Positions 36,105 through 46,560 of a stretch of 64,000 nt of DNA are shown piece after piece. A program made the translations under genes and the position numbers. Origin of the DNA: Chitinophaga sancti (GTDB taxonomy: Bacteria; Bacteroidota; Bacteroidia; Chitinophagales; Chitinophagaceae); assembly GCF_034424315.1 (NCBI RefSeq), contig NZ_CP139972.1, forward strand, positions 3,100,001-3,164,000, in the 5' to 3' direction. The notes beneath the pieces are model-generated. The model saw only the letters and a list, made by a program, of their open reading frames with translations, had not been told where the DNA came from and made no database searches. Within the stretch, counting starts at the first letter, position 1. Each line of letters starts with the position of its first letter.

Positions 36105-38408
36105 TTAACTCACTAAGTTCCTGTTATTTACCTGTACAACAGCACCCGCTTTTACAGTGAATGTGTCGTCAAATACATTTACTGTTATATCTCCTCCTTC
36201 CTTATTCTCTATAACAACGCGATGCTTGTCAATCTCAACTTTCAATATATTCTTTCTGAAACGAATACTGAATGCAAAGGATTGCCAGCTTTCCGGCAGG
36301 AAAGGTGTAAACCGCAATTGGCCATCACGCACACGCATACCTGCAAATCCTTCTACCACACTCATCCAGGTTCCCGCCATTGATGTAATGTGCAGACCAT
36401 CTTCCGTATCATTGTTATAATCATCCAGGTCCAGACGTGATGTGCGCAGGTAAAACTCATAGGCTCTCTCACCATCTCCCAGTTTGGCGGCCAGGATCGC
36501 ATGGATACAAGGTGACAATGAGCTTTCATGCACCGTACGTGGCTCATAAAAATCAAAGTTCCTCCGCAGGGTATCCATATCAAACCTGTCTTCCAGGAAA
36601 TAAAATCCTTGCAATACATCGGCCTGTTTGATAAAGCAACTCCTCAGAATTCTATCCCAGCTCCATTTCTGATTCAATGGTCTTTGTACAGGATCCAGGT
36701 CTTTTACAAGGATCTGCTCCTTATCCAGGTAATTATCCTGCTGCAGGAAGATACCGCGCCCGGCATCTTCAGGATAGTACATGTTATCTATAATATGTTG
36801 CCATTGTGCCACTTCGGTACCAGCATCAAACGCAGTCTTTTTGATGATTGCATCTGTTGAATGTGCCAGCGCTTCAATGGTGTATTGCAAACACCAGGTT
36901 GCCATGGTACTGGTATACCAGTTGTTGTTGACATTGTTCTCGTACTCATTAGGCCCCGTTACCCCCAGCATCACATATTGCTGGCGGGCCTCACTCCAGT
37001 TCACTCTTTGTGCCCAGAAGCGCGCAATACCAATTAATACTTCCAGGCCATATTCAGCCAGGTAGGCTGTATCTCCTGTATAACGGATGTAATTGTAGAT
37101 TGCAAAAGCTATCGCCGCATTCCTGTGAATTTCTTCAAAAGTGATCTCCCACTCATTGTGACATTCTTCACCGTTCATGGTCACCATCGGATACAAGGCA
37201 GCACCTTTATTAAACCCTAATTTACCAGCATTTTCTATCGCTTTATCCAACTGGTTATAACGATATACCAACAGGTTTCTTGCTACCTGCTGCTCAGCAG
37301 TGGCCAGGTAAAAAGGTATGCAGTAGGCTTCTGTATCCCAATAAGTAGATCCACCATATTTCTCACCGGTAAACCCTTTAGGGCCAATATTCAAACGGGC
37401 ATCTTCTCCCGTATAAGTCTGATTCAGCTGGAAGATATTGAAACGGATCCCCTGTTGTGCGGCAGCATCTCCTGTTATCATAATATCACTCTCCTCCCAC
37501 TTGGCAGCCCAGGCAGCAGCCTGCTCTTCCTGTAATTTCTCAAAACCTTTTGCAGCAACGGCAACTACTACTTTCTGACATTCAGCCAGCAAATCAGCAC
37601 GTGAATGATTCTCTGAACTCAGGTTAGCGGCATATTTAACAATCACTGTTTCCTGATTACGCGTCACCGCCACACTCACTTTACCTCCTACAAACTTATC
37701 TTTTTCCACCGCTGTAACGGCTGATGCCAATTGGTTGCCCGCCTGATATACATGGAACTGCATGCCTGTACATACATCAAAGCCAGTCTTCCTGGTACGC
37801 AATGTCAGGTATGCACTATTTCCCTTTGTACTTCCTGCTACCAGCTCCCAGAATCCCTCATCGTAGTTAGAGTCCTGGTTTCTGATCCCACCATCTATAA
37901 ATGAAGTAATTTCAATTTGTCCATCAAAGTTCAGCGGGGTAATACTATAACGCAATGCTCCCGCCTCATCATCTACAATACTACAAAAACGGGTAGCACG
38001 AACCGCAAGCTGTTTGCCTGAAGCTAATGTAGCTGTAAAGGTACGCTCCAGGTAACCCTCTTTCATATTCAATACACGACGGAAATCGCTCACAGTCGCA
38101 TGATGTAAATCCAGTACTTCCCCTTCAATGCGAATCTCCAGTCCGATCCAGTTCGCAGCATTCAATACCTTGGCAAAATATTCAGGATAACCATTCTTCC
38201 ACCAACCCACACGCGTCTTATCAGGATAATAAATCCCTGCCACATAGCTACCCTGCAAAGTTTCACCTGAATACGTCTCTTCAAAATTACCACGCTGCCC
38301 CATTCTGCCATTGCCCAAACTGAAGATACTTTCTGAGATTTTGTTGTAACCCGGTACAAATCCCTCTTCGATGATATTCCACTCATCGACTTTTATATAC
38401 TGCTTCAT
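36105..38408 (-). CDS. Glycoside hydrolase family 65 phosphorylase (probable maltose phosphorylase)
   Basis: 767 residues from the ATG at 38408 (MKQYIKVDEWNIIEEGF), two bases after the pgmB stop. Upstream extension of the frame would run through pgmB and is rejected. Layout: N-terminal beta-sandwich ~1-270 (SESIFSLGNGRMGQRGNFEE); helical linker; (alpha/alpha)6 barrel ~320-690 with MNGEECHNEWEITFEEIHRN, the segment holding the general-acid Glu, and later NQKWSWDRILRSCFIKQADVLQ; C-terminal beta domain. Length is normal for the family. No signal peptide, so cytoplasmic. Family members phosphorolyse alpha-glucobioses. Maltose is inferred from the locus; trehalose or kojibiose specificity cannot be excluded. 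The product beta-glucose-1-phosphate is the substrate of the neighbouring mutase. Confidence 0.94.
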   Translation of the reverse strand: MKQYIKVDEWNIIEEGFVPGYNKISESIFSLGNGRMGQRGNFEETYSGETLQGSYVAGIYYPDKTRVGWWKNGYPEYFAKVLNAANWIGLEIRIEGEVLDLHHATVSDFRRVLNMKEGYLERTFTATLASGKQLAVRATRFCSIVDDEAGALRYSITPLNFDGQIEITSFIDGGIRNQDSNYDEGFWELVAGSTKGNSAYLTLRTRKTGFDVCTGMQFHVYQAGNQLASAVTAVEKDKFVGGKVSVAVTRNQETVIVKYAANLSSENHSRADLLAECQKVVVAVAAKGFEKLQEEQAAAWAAKWEESDIMITGDAAAQQGIRFNIFQLNQTYTGEDARLNIGPKGFTGEKYGGSTYWDTEAYCIPFYLATAEQQVARNLLVYRYNQLDKAIENAGKLGFNKGAALYPMVTMNGEECHNEWEITFEEIHRNAAIAFAIYNYIRYTGDTAYLAEYGLEVLIGIARFWAQRVNWSEARQQYVMLGVTGPNEYENNVNNNWYTSTMATWCLQYTIEALAHSTDAIIKKTAFDAGTEVAQWQHIIDNMYYPEDAGRGIFLQQDNYLDKEQILVKDLDPVQRPLNQKWSWDRILRSCFIKQADVLQGFYFLEDRFDMDTLRRNFDFYEPRTVHESSLSPCIHAILAAKLGDGERAYEFYLRTSRLDLDDYNNDTEDGLHITSMAGTWMSVVEGFAGMRVRDGQLRFTPFLPESWQSFAFSIRFRKNILKVEIDKHRVVIENKEGGDITVNVFDDTFTVKAGAVVQVNNRNLVS

Positions 38409-38410
38409 GA

Positions 38411-39061
38411 TTATAATTCTTTTAATCGCTGGAGGCTCATGTCTCCAAGTCCGCTGACAATGATATCTGCAGCACCTAATACATCTGCTGCACCTATTCC
38501 AACTACTTTCATGCCTCCTGCTCTTGCAGCCTGTATGCCAGCCACTGCATCTTCGAACACCACACAATATGCAGGATCTGCCTGCAATGCGGATGCCCCT
38601 TTCAGGAACACTTCAGGGTCCGGTTTGCTCGCCGTCACAGCATTACCATCCACCACTACATCAAACAATGGAGCCAATCCAACCCTTTCCAGAATAGTTC
38701 CCGCATTCTTACTCGCTGAACCCAATGCCGTTTTTATACCGGCTTTCCGCAGACTTTCCAGGAACGCCCCTGCTCCCGGCAATACTTCATCCGGTTGCAT
38801 ATGACGGATCATATCTACATACCATTCATTCTTACGGGCTGCCTGTACGGCCTGCTCTTCTGCAGATAGTCTGACCCCGCCGATTTCAAGAATAATTTCC
38901 AGAGAGCGGGTACGACTCAGGCCTTTGAGTAATTCATTTTGTTCCTCTGTGAAGTCGAAACCCAGCTCATTAGCCAGCCTTTTCCAGGCTTTATAGTGAT
39001 ATTTTGCTGTGTCTACGATCACCCCATCCAGGTCAAAAATACATGCGTCTATTCTGTCCAT
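38411..39061 (-). CDS. pgmB: Beta-phosphoglucomutase
   Basis: 216 residues, HAD superfamily. The nucleophile loop CIFDLDGVIVDTAKYHYKAW carries the catalytic Asp and the Asp two residues on. The helical cap (KGLSRTRSLEIIL) is followed by GSASKNAGTILERVGL, then KPDPEVFLKGA and VFEDAVAGIQAARAGGM with the magnesium acids. This pattern, including the conserved LxGxSRxxSLxxIL cap motif, is that of PgmB, which turns beta-glucose-1-phosphate into glucose-6-phosphate. It lies two bases upstream of the GH65 phosphorylase, the classical partner. Cytoplasmic. Confidence 0.96.
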   Translation of the reverse strand: MDRIDACIFDLDGVIVDTAKYHYKAWKRLANELGFDFTEEQNELLKGLSRTRSLEIILEIGGVRLSAEEQAVQAARKNEWYVDMIRHMQPDEVLPGAGAFLESLRKAGIKTALGSASKNAGTILERVGLAPLFDVVVDGNAVTASKPDPEVFLKGASALQADPAYCVVFEDAVAGIQAARAGGMKVVGIGAADVLGAADIIVSGLGDMSLQRLKEL

Positions 39062-39083
39062 ATCATCCGTTTAAGTTGGTTTC

Positions 39084-40931
39084 TCAGCGAGCCAGTTCCA
39101 GTACCAGTGTAGTTGTAGCCGGTACCTGCAGGCTATCTGAAAGGCTATAGGTTTTTTCGGTAACTATATCGCGCGCGTTAGAAAATCCGTTGGTTCTCTC
39201 TTTAAATCTTTTCACATCAATAGTGACAGGATCAGTGTTTGGATTCAGTATGATCATCACTGTCTTATCAGCATTGTATCTAAAGTAGGTGTATACATTA
39301 TTTTGAGGAATGTATTGCATCAGTTTACCTGTTTGTACCACAGGATTGTTCTTTCTGTAGTTCGCCAGCTTCTGCACATAATCATGCAGTTCATTTTCTT
39401 CTTCATTACGGCCTGCTGCGGTAAACTTATTTACCTTATCATTCTTCCAGCCACCCTTGAAATCTTCACGTACCAATCCATCAGGTGCACTGAAATTCTT
39501 CATACCAATTTCATTGCCGTAATACAACTGGGGAATACCACGGGTAGTCAGCAGCCACGCCAGCGCAGCTTTGTATTTACCCTTGTTCTCTCCTATTACA
39601 GAGTAGAAACGGCTCAGGTCATGGTTATCCAGGAATACGACATTACGCATCGGATCCTGGTACTGGTAATCTGATGCCAGTGTAGTATATAACTTCACCG
39701 CACCATCATCCCAGGCAGCTTTATCATTCATGGCACCAGTGATGGCCCAGAGTGAATTGAAATCTGTCAAACCCGGTAATTCTGTATTCAAATGCTGGTT
39801 CACTGTTTTACCCTGTGTAAAGTATACCTGGTCCGCAACACCTTTTACCCATACTTCACCGAAAAAGGTGAATGTTGGATAAGCATCTTTGATTGCCTTA
39901 CCCCAGGTAGCCATAAACTGGCCATCATTGTAAGGATAAGTATCCAGGCGGAATGCATCCACACCCGCATACTCGATCCACCAGATATGGCTTTGTGTAA
40001 AATAATTGTATACAAAAGGATTGCTCTGATCCAGGTCCGGCATGTGATTATCAAACCAGCCATTGGTCATGATATCCTTGTCATATTGAGATGCATAAGG
40101 GTCAAAGTCAGGCTGTGCCCTGAAACTGGAGCGGGTAAACTCAGGCCACTGGTGTACCCAGCTTTTCATCGGCATGTCTTTCATGATCCAGTGCTGGCTG
40201 CCAATGTGGTTATGCACCAGGTCCATGACTAATTTCATACCGCGTTTGTGCAGACTATCAGCCAGTGTTTTGTACAATTCATTGGTACCATAGCGGGGAT
40301 CTGTACGGAATTGTTCCGTAGCAGCGTAACCGTGGTAAGATGCCTGAGGCTGATCGTTAGTGATCATAGGTGTCATCCACAAAGCTGTGACACCCAGATC
40401 CTGTACGTAGCCAAGGTGATTGATGATACCTTGTATATCACCACCATGGCGGTAATACATAGAATCTCTGTTCAGGGTTGTTTCCTGCATACCTTTGACC
40501 ACATCATTGGTAGAGTCCCCGTTTGCGAAGCGATCTGGCATAATAAGATATATCAGATCGCCCGCAGTGAGGCCCTGAGCTTTTGTGCCAGTGTTCCTGG
40601 CTCTCAGTTCATAAGCAAAAACCAGATCCTTGCTGCCTTTCTTTTGAAATTTGATCGGGAATGTACCCGGAGCAGTAGAAGGATCAATATTAAGATCAAG
40701 AAACAGGTAGTTCGGGTTTTCCACTTTATTCACCTTCAGGAGTGTAACCCCGGGATATTCCAGTTTGACGTCTCTTTCTGCGATCTTATTACCATGTACT
40801 ATCAGTTGTAAAAAGGGCTGTTGCATTTTCACCCACCAGTTAGCAGGTTCAATACGCTCCAGGCTGGGAATTTGTGCCATTGATGTACCTGCCATCAGGA
40901 GGAACACCGTGATCCACCGAATCTGTTTCAT
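39084..40931 (-). CDS. Periplasmic GH13 alpha-amylase/neopullulanase (SusA-like)
   Basis: 615 residues. The signal peptide MKQIRWITVFLLMAGTSMAQ is followed by a cyclomaltodextrinase-type N-terminal domain (~22-115, ERIEPANWWVKMQQPFLQL) and the GH13 barrel. Catalytic segments are visible: MKLVMDLVHNHIG (region I), GVDAFRLDTYPY with the nucleophile Asp, FTFFGEVWV with the acid/base Glu, and NVVFLDNHDLSR with the transition-state Asp. A C-terminal beta domain ends LVLELAR. No lipobox, so it is likely soluble in the periplasm, where it would cut oligosaccharides delivered by SusC/SusD to maltose and glucose. It lies 22 bases upstream of pgmB and 12 bases after susE. Confidence 0.95.
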   Translation of the reverse strand: MKQIRWITVFLLMAGTSMAQIPSLERIEPANWWVKMQQPFLQLIVHGNKIAERDVKLEYPGVTLLKVNKVENPNYLFLDLNIDPSTAPGTFPIKFQKKGSKDLVFAYELRARNTGTKAQGLTAGDLIYLIMPDRFANGDSTNDVVKGMQETTLNRDSMYYRHGGDIQGIINHLGYVQDLGVTALWMTPMITNDQPQASYHGYAATEQFRTDPRYGTNELYKTLADSLHKRGMKLVMDLVHNHIGSQHWIMKDMPMKSWVHQWPEFTRSSFRAQPDFDPYASQYDKDIMTNGWFDNHMPDLDQSNPFVYNYFTQSHIWWIEYAGVDAFRLDTYPYNDGQFMATWGKAIKDAYPTFTFFGEVWVKGVADQVYFTQGKTVNQHLNTELPGLTDFNSLWAITGAMNDKAAWDDGAVKLYTTLASDYQYQDPMRNVVFLDNHDLSRFYSVIGENKGKYKAALAWLLTTRGIPQLYYGNEIGMKNFSAPDGLVREDFKGGWKNDKVNKFTAAGRNEEENELHDYVQKLANYRKNNPVVQTGKLMQYIPQNNVYTYFRYNADKTVMIILNPNTDPVTIDVKRFKERTNGFSNARDIVTEKTYSLSDSLQVPATTTLVLELAR

Positions 40932-40943
40932 GCTGTTATTCTA

Positions 40944-41975
40944 TTATTGAGCTTTGAGAGAATATGTATAGTTGCCCGGGTTGCCTAAATTCATTGTAAT
41001 GATATAAGTTCCTGCTGCATCTACTGTAATAGCACCGGTTGTACCAGCTGCCAGTGTACCATTGTTGCTGACATCACTCAGGGCAATCGCGTCTGCATCA
41101 TTAGCTCTGAAATAGAAGGTACCTTTGGCCAGTGTTGCTGTAACAGACCATACCCCGTTATTATAAGTCATTGCTGCATCTGAACCACCAGATACCGCAC
41201 TACCATAAATACTCCAGGTTGTCTTGGTCATAGTATATTTAAGCTGGTTCAGATCTGCTGTGAGGCGATAATAACCAGCAGCTGCAACAGCGATGTTACC
41301 ACCATTGGTTACTAATGATCCACTGCCTGCATCCCCGTAGTTCAGATCCCAGCTCTTGGCTTTCGTGATCTTAAATTCGGCAGCACCTGTTAAATTCATA
41401 TAGCCTTCGTAGGTGCCATCATTCTTAACAGATGCGATACTATCCAGGCCTGCATTATCAAATGACCAGCCTTCATAACCACCAGGTAAGTAGAGGTAGG
41501 TATATACCTTAGGAACATAGTAAGGAGTAACAGTCAGGGAGATGCTATCTGAATACACTTCATCTCCTACCGCATCCACCGCAGCTTTTATACGGATCAC
41601 AAGATTATGTTCACGACCAGCTGCCAGGCCCAGGTTATTGATGACCTGGTTCAAACCTGCTACTGTATATGCTTTCGTCAGGGTACCTGTACCGATGGTC
41701 ACATCAGTGGCATGCTTAAACCCATTGCCTTTCTCATCTATCTGCAGATAATAAGTCACGATAGATTTGTAGCCCCAATCCTCAGACGCGGTCCAGGTAT
41801 AAGTAACTGCCGCTTTGGAAGCATCTGCTTCCGTAAATACAAATACGGAATCAGTCGCTTTAAATGCAGGCTTAGTGCCGCTCTTCACCTGTGTATCGCT
41901 GTCTTCCTTTTTACAGGAAAACAAGGCAAGCATACTAAGGCTGAGGATGTATATATAATTGAAACGGAACTTCAT
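40944..41975 (-). CDS. susE: SusE-like outer-membrane starch-binding lipoprotein
   Basis: 343 residues. Lipoprotein signal MKFRFNYIYILSLSMLALFSC|KKEDSD. The SusE N-terminal Ig-like domain (~35-150, KPAFKATDSVFVFTEADASKAAVTYTWTAS, in part) is followed by two carbohydrate-binding modules of the SusE/SusF type: ~160-245 (YLYLPGGYEGWSFDNA, FKITKAKSWDLNYG) and ~250-343 (WSIYGSAVSGGSD, FYFRANDADAIALSD). The aromatic residues in these segments fit starch binding. It is surface-exposed and helps SusD capture maltooligosaccharides. It follows susD by 16 bases. Confidence 0.92.
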   Translation of the reverse strand: MKFRFNYIYILSLSMLALFSCKKEDSDTQVKSGTKPAFKATDSVFVFTEADASKAAVTYTWTASEDWGYKSIVTYYLQIDEKGNGFKHATDVTIGTGTLTKAYTVAGLNQVINNLGLAAGREHNLVIRIKAAVDAVGDEVYSDSISLTVTPYYVPKVYTYLYLPGGYEGWSFDNAGLDSIASVKNDGTYEGYMNLTGAAEFKITKAKSWDLNYGDAGSGSLVTNGGNIAVAAAGYYRLTADLNQLKYTMTKTTWSIYGSAVSGGSDAAMTYNNGVWSVTATLAKGTFYFRANDADAIALSDVSNNGTLAAGTTGAITVDAAGTYIITMNLGNPGNYTYSLKAQ

Positions 41976-41991
41976 GATAGAAAAGTTTTAA

Positions 41992-43584
41992 TTAGTAACC
42001 ACTGTTCTGTTTGAGATTAGGATTAGCCACCAGCTCTGTAGCAGGGATCGGATACAGTGTACGGAAATCTCCTACCGCTGCACCAGCAGCTACACCGCCT
42101 TTCCATGGCCATACATAAGTACCGCCGGTGAACAAGCCATAACGGATCAGGTCTGTTCTGCGATGACCTTCCCAGTAGAATTCACGGCCTCTTTCATCCA
42201 GGATGAATTGCAGGGTGAGCTGAGCACTGGTAATATCGCCGCTGGCATCGCCATAGGCTCTTTCACGAACCTTGTTTACAAAGTTCACCGCTTCAGAAAT
42301 ATTACCACCGGTACCACCTCTCAATACAGCTTCTGCATAGGTCAGATATGCCTCTGGTAGGCGGAACAGTGGGAAGTCTGTATCTACGAATGAAGCACTT
42401 GAACCGCTACCACCTGTAGATGTTTTGTTACTCCATTTGGTTACAGCATAACCATCGGTGAATGTTCCCAGATCATTGATCTCAAGTTTCTGTCCGCTGG
42501 TATAGAACATTGCACGGCTATCAGTAGCACCTGTTACATCAGGGAATAATTTCACCAATGCACTGGTAGTACGTAAACCAGCCCATGCACTGCTTACACC
42601 GGCATTGGCAGGCGTCATTGTACCACCTAATGATGCACAAACCAGGTAAGTAGTACCACCATAAGTCTGTGTTCTGGCACCGTCATAATTGGCGCTGAGC
42701 AGGAACTCGTTTTTAGCGGTAGTGTTGTTATCTGCCTTGAACAGGTTAGCATAATCAGGAACCAGTGAGAACCCTGCATTGATCACTTTGGAACTATAGG
42801 TGATCGCATCTGTATAACGGTCTGTACCGGTATAAACTCCTGCATTCAGGTACAACCTGGATAAGAGCATCCAAACGCAAGCCTTATCTGCACGACCATA
42901 TTCATTCGTTCCCGGATCTGCCAGCAGGCTTTCCAGGGCTTTCAGTTCTGATTCTATATAGGTGAACAACTGTGCACGGGTAACCTGGTTAGGATAGTAG
43001 TAGGATACCTGGTTGCTATCAGTAGCAAAAGGTACATTTCCAAACATATCCATCGCATGATAATAGCTGAGTGCACGCAGGAATCTTGCTTCATTTCTGA
43101 AGGTCTTAGCCGTTTCTGCATCGGCGCCAGTGATACCATTGCTGCCCAGTTTAGCATCAGAGGTCTGACGGATAAACTCATTACACTGGGAGATCTGGTA
43201 GAAGAGACGGGCAAACATAGCGGTGATGAAGTTGTCATCAGCCGTCCAGTTCATTTTATGGAAGTTCTGAACAGTACCATCATTCCATCCCATTACAGTT
43301 TCGTCAGTAGGTAATTCCTGCATCTGGAAATAAGCACGGATGTAGTTGGAAGTACCTTCGTCAATTCCACTGATATCGGCACTACCGGTAGGCCCGGTTT
43401 GCCCCGTAGTAGCCAGGCCTGCATACAGCTTAGCCAGGATACTTTTGTAATTACTGAATTTTGTATATACGCTGGCCGTAGTTTCTTCCGTAATTGGATT
43501 TCGGTCCAGGTCTTTTGTACAAGCTGCCAGGCCTCCAATCATCACAGCGGCAAGCATTGTATTATATATTAATTTCCTGATCAT
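41992..43584 (-). CDS. susD: SusD/RagB-family nutrient-binding lipoprotein
   Basis: 530 residues. Lipoprotein signal MIRKLIYNTMLAAVMIGGLAAC|TKDLDRNP. Typical SusD features: FRNEARFLRALSYYHAMDMFGNVPF (TPR-like helical region), TYIESELKALESLL, ACVWMLLSRLYLNAGVYTG, and the C-terminal LQFILDERGREFYWEGHRRTDLIRYG, all highly conserved. The protein lids the SusC barrel and binds the sugar on the cell surface. It is encoded 18 bases after susC. Specificity for maltodextrins is inferred from neighbours. Confidence 0.97.
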   Translation of the reverse strand: MIRKLIYNTMLAAVMIGGLAACTKDLDRNPITEETTASVYTKFSNYKSILAKLYAGLATTGQTGPTGSADISGIDEGTSNYIRAYFQMQELPTDETVMGWNDGTVQNFHKMNWTADDNFITAMFARLFYQISQCNEFIRQTSDAKLGSNGITGADAETAKTFRNEARFLRALSYYHAMDMFGNVPFATDSNQVSYYYPNQVTRAQLFTYIESELKALESLLADPGTNEYGRADKACVWMLLSRLYLNAGVYTGTDRYTDAITYSSKVINAGFSLVPDYANLFKADNNTTAKNEFLLSANYDGARTQTYGGTTYLVCASLGGTMTPANAGVSSAWAGLRTTSALVKLFPDVTGATDSRAMFYTSGQKLEINDLGTFTDGYAVTKWSNKTSTGGSGSSASFVDTDFPLFRLPEAYLTYAEAVLRGGTGGNISEAVNFVNKVRERAYGDASGDITSAQLTLQFILDERGREFYWEGHRRTDLIRYGLFTGGTYVWPWKGGVAAGAAVGDFRTLYPIPATELVANPNLKQNSGY

Positions 43585-43602
43585 AACGTTCCGGTTTATG
43601 AA

Positions 43603-46560
43603 TTAAAAATCAAGATTTACGCCCAGGGAATACACACGTGGACGTGGATAGAACCTATTATCTATACCGCTGAACACTTCCGGATCCTGACCACTGTATT
43701 TGGTGATCACGAATACGTTCTGTACGTTGGCGTTCACTCTTACACCAAGTTTCTGATGCCATACACGGCCAAAATCATAGGCCAGGTTCAGGTAATCCAT
43801 CCGCACAAATGAACCATTCTCTACATAGTAGTCAGACCAGTATTGTGGGTTGGCAAAACTTGTTTTCAACACACTGGAAGACATGTTTGCCAGGAAAGCC
43901 GCATTCTGGAAAGACTTGTAGTTACCGAAGTTGGAAGCCTGGTTATTGTAAACGTAGTTACCGATGTTACTACGCAGGCTGAAACCAAGTGTCCACTGTT
44001 TGTAATTGAAGTTTGAATTGAAGCTCAGGAACAAGGTTGGATTTGGTGATTTGTAACGGTATTTATCTGCCGCAGTAATAGCACCATCACCGTTTCTGTC
44101 TTCATATAAACCTTCAATAGGTTTGCCATTCTTATCGTAGATCTGTTTGTATACGTAGAAAGAATTGATTGCATAACCAGTTGAATTGATCTGGATCGTA
44201 TTACCAGTACCACCGTCGATGCCGCCTGTTGCGAAACCTACCGCTGTATCACTCTTCACTTTGGAGAGAGACAGGATCTTGTTGTGGTTGTAAGTAATGT
44301 TAAAACCAGCATTCCAGGTGAAGTCTTTCGTTGCAATAGGAGTTGCATTGATAATGAATTCCACCCCCCTGTTTTCCAGGCTACCTACATTCGTGAACAA
44401 TGTATTCGTCAGGTTAGTACCTGCAGGCGCTGTAACGGTTGCCAGCAGATCGCTGGTTTTCTTGTAGTAGAAATCCAGGCTACCGTTGATCCTGTTATTA
44501 AGGAAACCGTAATCCATTGCGATGTTGTAAGTCGCAGTCTGTTCCCACTTAATGTTCTGGTCATAACCAGCTGCACGCAATGTGTGATAATAAGCATTCC
44601 CCAGTTGGTAAGAAGAAGCCGCATCACCCCATGTATAACGGGATACAGCAGCATAATCCTGCCCTATATCTTCCTGACCGGTTACACCATAACCCAGTCT
44701 CAGTTTCAGATCAGACAGTACTTTTGAATTCTTCAGGAAATTCTCATCTTTAATTTTCCATGCCAGTGCTACAGAAGGGAAATTACCCCAGTGTTTCTGG
44801 AAGCGGGAAGTACCATCACGACGCAGGGTAGCTGTCAGCATATACTTCTCGTTGAATGTATAATTCAAACGACCGAAGAAGGAAACCAGTGTATGCTGTG
44901 ATTTGCTATAGTTACCTGCCGCAGTGGTAGTATCGCCGGAGCCATCCAGTGTTGCAAATGCTGGTGTGGTGGTGATGAAATCCTGGTAAGAATAACCGGC
45001 AGTTGCGCTGATAGCGCTCTTAATCGCCTTTAATGATTTATTATAGTTCAGGTAGAAATCGAAGAGTTTGTCTTGCTTTTCCTGTTCGTAGTGATGGAAA
45101 GAACCACCCTTACCATTGTAATAAGACAATGCTGCATAAGCAGGAATATTCGTGTTGCCGGTACCTTTAGAATAATCATAACCCAGGTTCATATTCGCGT
45201 GCAGTTCTGGCAGGAAATGGAACTTGTAGTCGAACTGTAAGTTGCCGATACTTCTCTTCACAGTAGATGCATCATTCTTCAGTTTCAGCATACCCAGCGG
45301 GTTTCTTGTAGCGAGGGCAAACAGCGCATTATTTTGCATCCACTCATAATAACCACCGTAATTGTCATTACCGGAATAAACTGGTTTGGTAGGATCAAAA
45401 GCCATAGCGGAATTGATCGCTCCCTGATCAGCAAAACGATTGTCTGCTACAGATCCTTTCAGGTTCAGGTTTATTTTCAGGTGGTCGTCGAAAAGACTTG
45501 GAGAGAGATTTACTGCACCGGAAGTTCTTTTCAGGTTAGAAGTTTTAAGGATCCCATCCTGGTAAAGATTACCGATAGAAACACGGTACGGCAATTTCTT
45601 CCAGGAACCACTGATGCTCAGGTTATTGTCTGTGCTCAGTGCTGACTGGTAAATTTGTTTCTGCCAGTCTGTATTATCAGTACCCAGCATGGCAATTTGC
45701 CCGTCAGTACCATGTGCTTTTACGATATCAGTAAATTCTGCTGCGGATAATACAGGAGAAAAACTCGTTGCTTTAGACACCGCATTGTTAGTGGTGAAAG
45801 CCAGTTTCAATTTATCGCCTGCACGACCTTTCTTGGTAGTAATGATCACCACACCATTGGATGCACGGGAACCATAGATCGCGGTTGCAGATGCATCTTT
45901 CAATACGGAGAATGATTCGATATCATTCGGATTCACCATTGCGAGTGCATTGGAAGAACCGCTCACATTACCATTTTCAACAGGTACCCCATCAATTACA
46001 ACCAGCGGATCGTTGGTGGCATTCAGAGATGCACCACCACGTACACGGATTGTACTACCACTACCCGGTGCACCACCATTGGAGGTGATCAGTACACCCG
46101 GTACTTTACCAGTGATAAGTTGTTCAGGAGAAGAGGCCGGGCCTTTGTTAAAATCTTTCGTAGTTACGAGTGCGATAGATCCGGTAAGGTCGCTTTTCTT
46201 TTGCGTACCATAACCGATCACCACTACTTCGCTTAATCCTTTGGTATCAGTTTTCAGTTGAATGTTGAGATCTACATTGCCGCTTCCAACAGTGATGGCT
46301 TTTTCTACAGCTTCAAAGCCTGCCATTCTCGCTACCAGTACATAATTACCGGCACTTATACCATGGATAGTGTAATGACCTACACTGTCTGCAACTGCAT
46401 TCTTGCTGCTACCTTTCAGGAAAAGGATGGTTCCGGGTACCGGACTGTTTGTGTCGTCCGTAACGGATCCGCTGATACTTCCTGACTGGGCGTATACGCC
46501 TAATGTGATCAGGATAAAACACAACAGCAGCGCTAACCGGGTAAAGTGTGTTCGTTTCAT
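43603..46560 (-). CDS. susC: SusC/RagA-family TonB-dependent outer-membrane transporter
   Basis: 985 residues. Signal peptide (MKRTHFTRLALLLCFILITLGVYAQ), carboxypeptidase-regulatory-like domain (~27-105, SISGSVTDDTNSPVPGTILFLKG), TonB-box region (EVVVIGYGTQKKSDLTGSI, a SusC hallmark), plug (~115-225, PGSGSTIRVRGGASLNATNDPLVVIDG, in part, then ASATAIYGSRASNGVVIITTKKG) and a 22-strand barrel ending YSLGVNLDF. It imports oligosaccharides into the periplasm with SusD using TonB energy. It is the first gene of the operon: 333 bases of regulatory DNA with a palindromic operator lie upstream. Confidence 0.97.
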   Translation of the reverse strand: MKRTHFTRLALLLCFILITLGVYAQSGSISGSVTDDTNSPVPGTILFLKGSSKNAVADSVGHYTIHGISAGNYVLVARMAGFEAVEKAITVGSGNVDLNIQLKTDTKGLSEVVVIGYGTQKKSDLTGSIALVTTKDFNKGPASSPEQLITGKVPGVLITSNGGAPGSGSTIRVRGGASLNATNDPLVVIDGVPVENGNVSGSSNALAMVNPNDIESFSVLKDASATAIYGSRASNGVVIITTKKGRAGDKLKLAFTTNNAVSKATSFSPVLSAAEFTDIVKAHGTDGQIAMLGTDNTDWQKQIYQSALSTDNNLSISGSWKKLPYRVSIGNLYQDGILKTSNLKRTSGAVNLSPSLFDDHLKINLNLKGSVADNRFADQGAINSAMAFDPTKPVYSGNDNYGGYYEWMQNNALFALATRNPLGMLKLKNDASTVKRSIGNLQFDYKFHFLPELHANMNLGYDYSKGTGNTNIPAYAALSYYNGKGGSFHHYEQEKQDKLFDFYLNYNKSLKAIKSAISATAGYSYQDFITTTPAFATLDGSGDTTTAAGNYSKSQHTLVSFFGRLNYTFNEKYMLTATLRRDGTSRFQKHWGNFPSVALAWKIKDENFLKNSKVLSDLKLRLGYGVTGQEDIGQDYAAVSRYTWGDAASSYQLGNAYYHTLRAAGYDQNIKWEQTATYNIAMDYGFLNNRINGSLDFYYKKTSDLLATVTAPAGTNLTNTLFTNVGSLENRGVEFIINATPIATKDFTWNAGFNITYNHNKILSLSKVKSDTAVGFATGGIDGGTGNTIQINSTGYAINSFYVYKQIYDKNGKPIEGLYEDRNGDGAITAADKYRYKSPNPTLFLSFNSNFNYKQWTLGFSLRSNIGNYVYNNQASNFGNYKSFQNAAFLANMSSSVLKTSFANPQYWSDYYVENGSFVRMDYLNLAYDFGRVWHQKLGVRVNANVQNVFVITKYSGQDPEVFSGIDNRFYPRPRVYSLGVNLDF

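Noticed and set aside
36105..38567. Extension of the GH65 frame to 38567
   Set aside because: It would overlap pgmB by 157 bases; MKQYIKVDEW at 38408 is the family's normal start.
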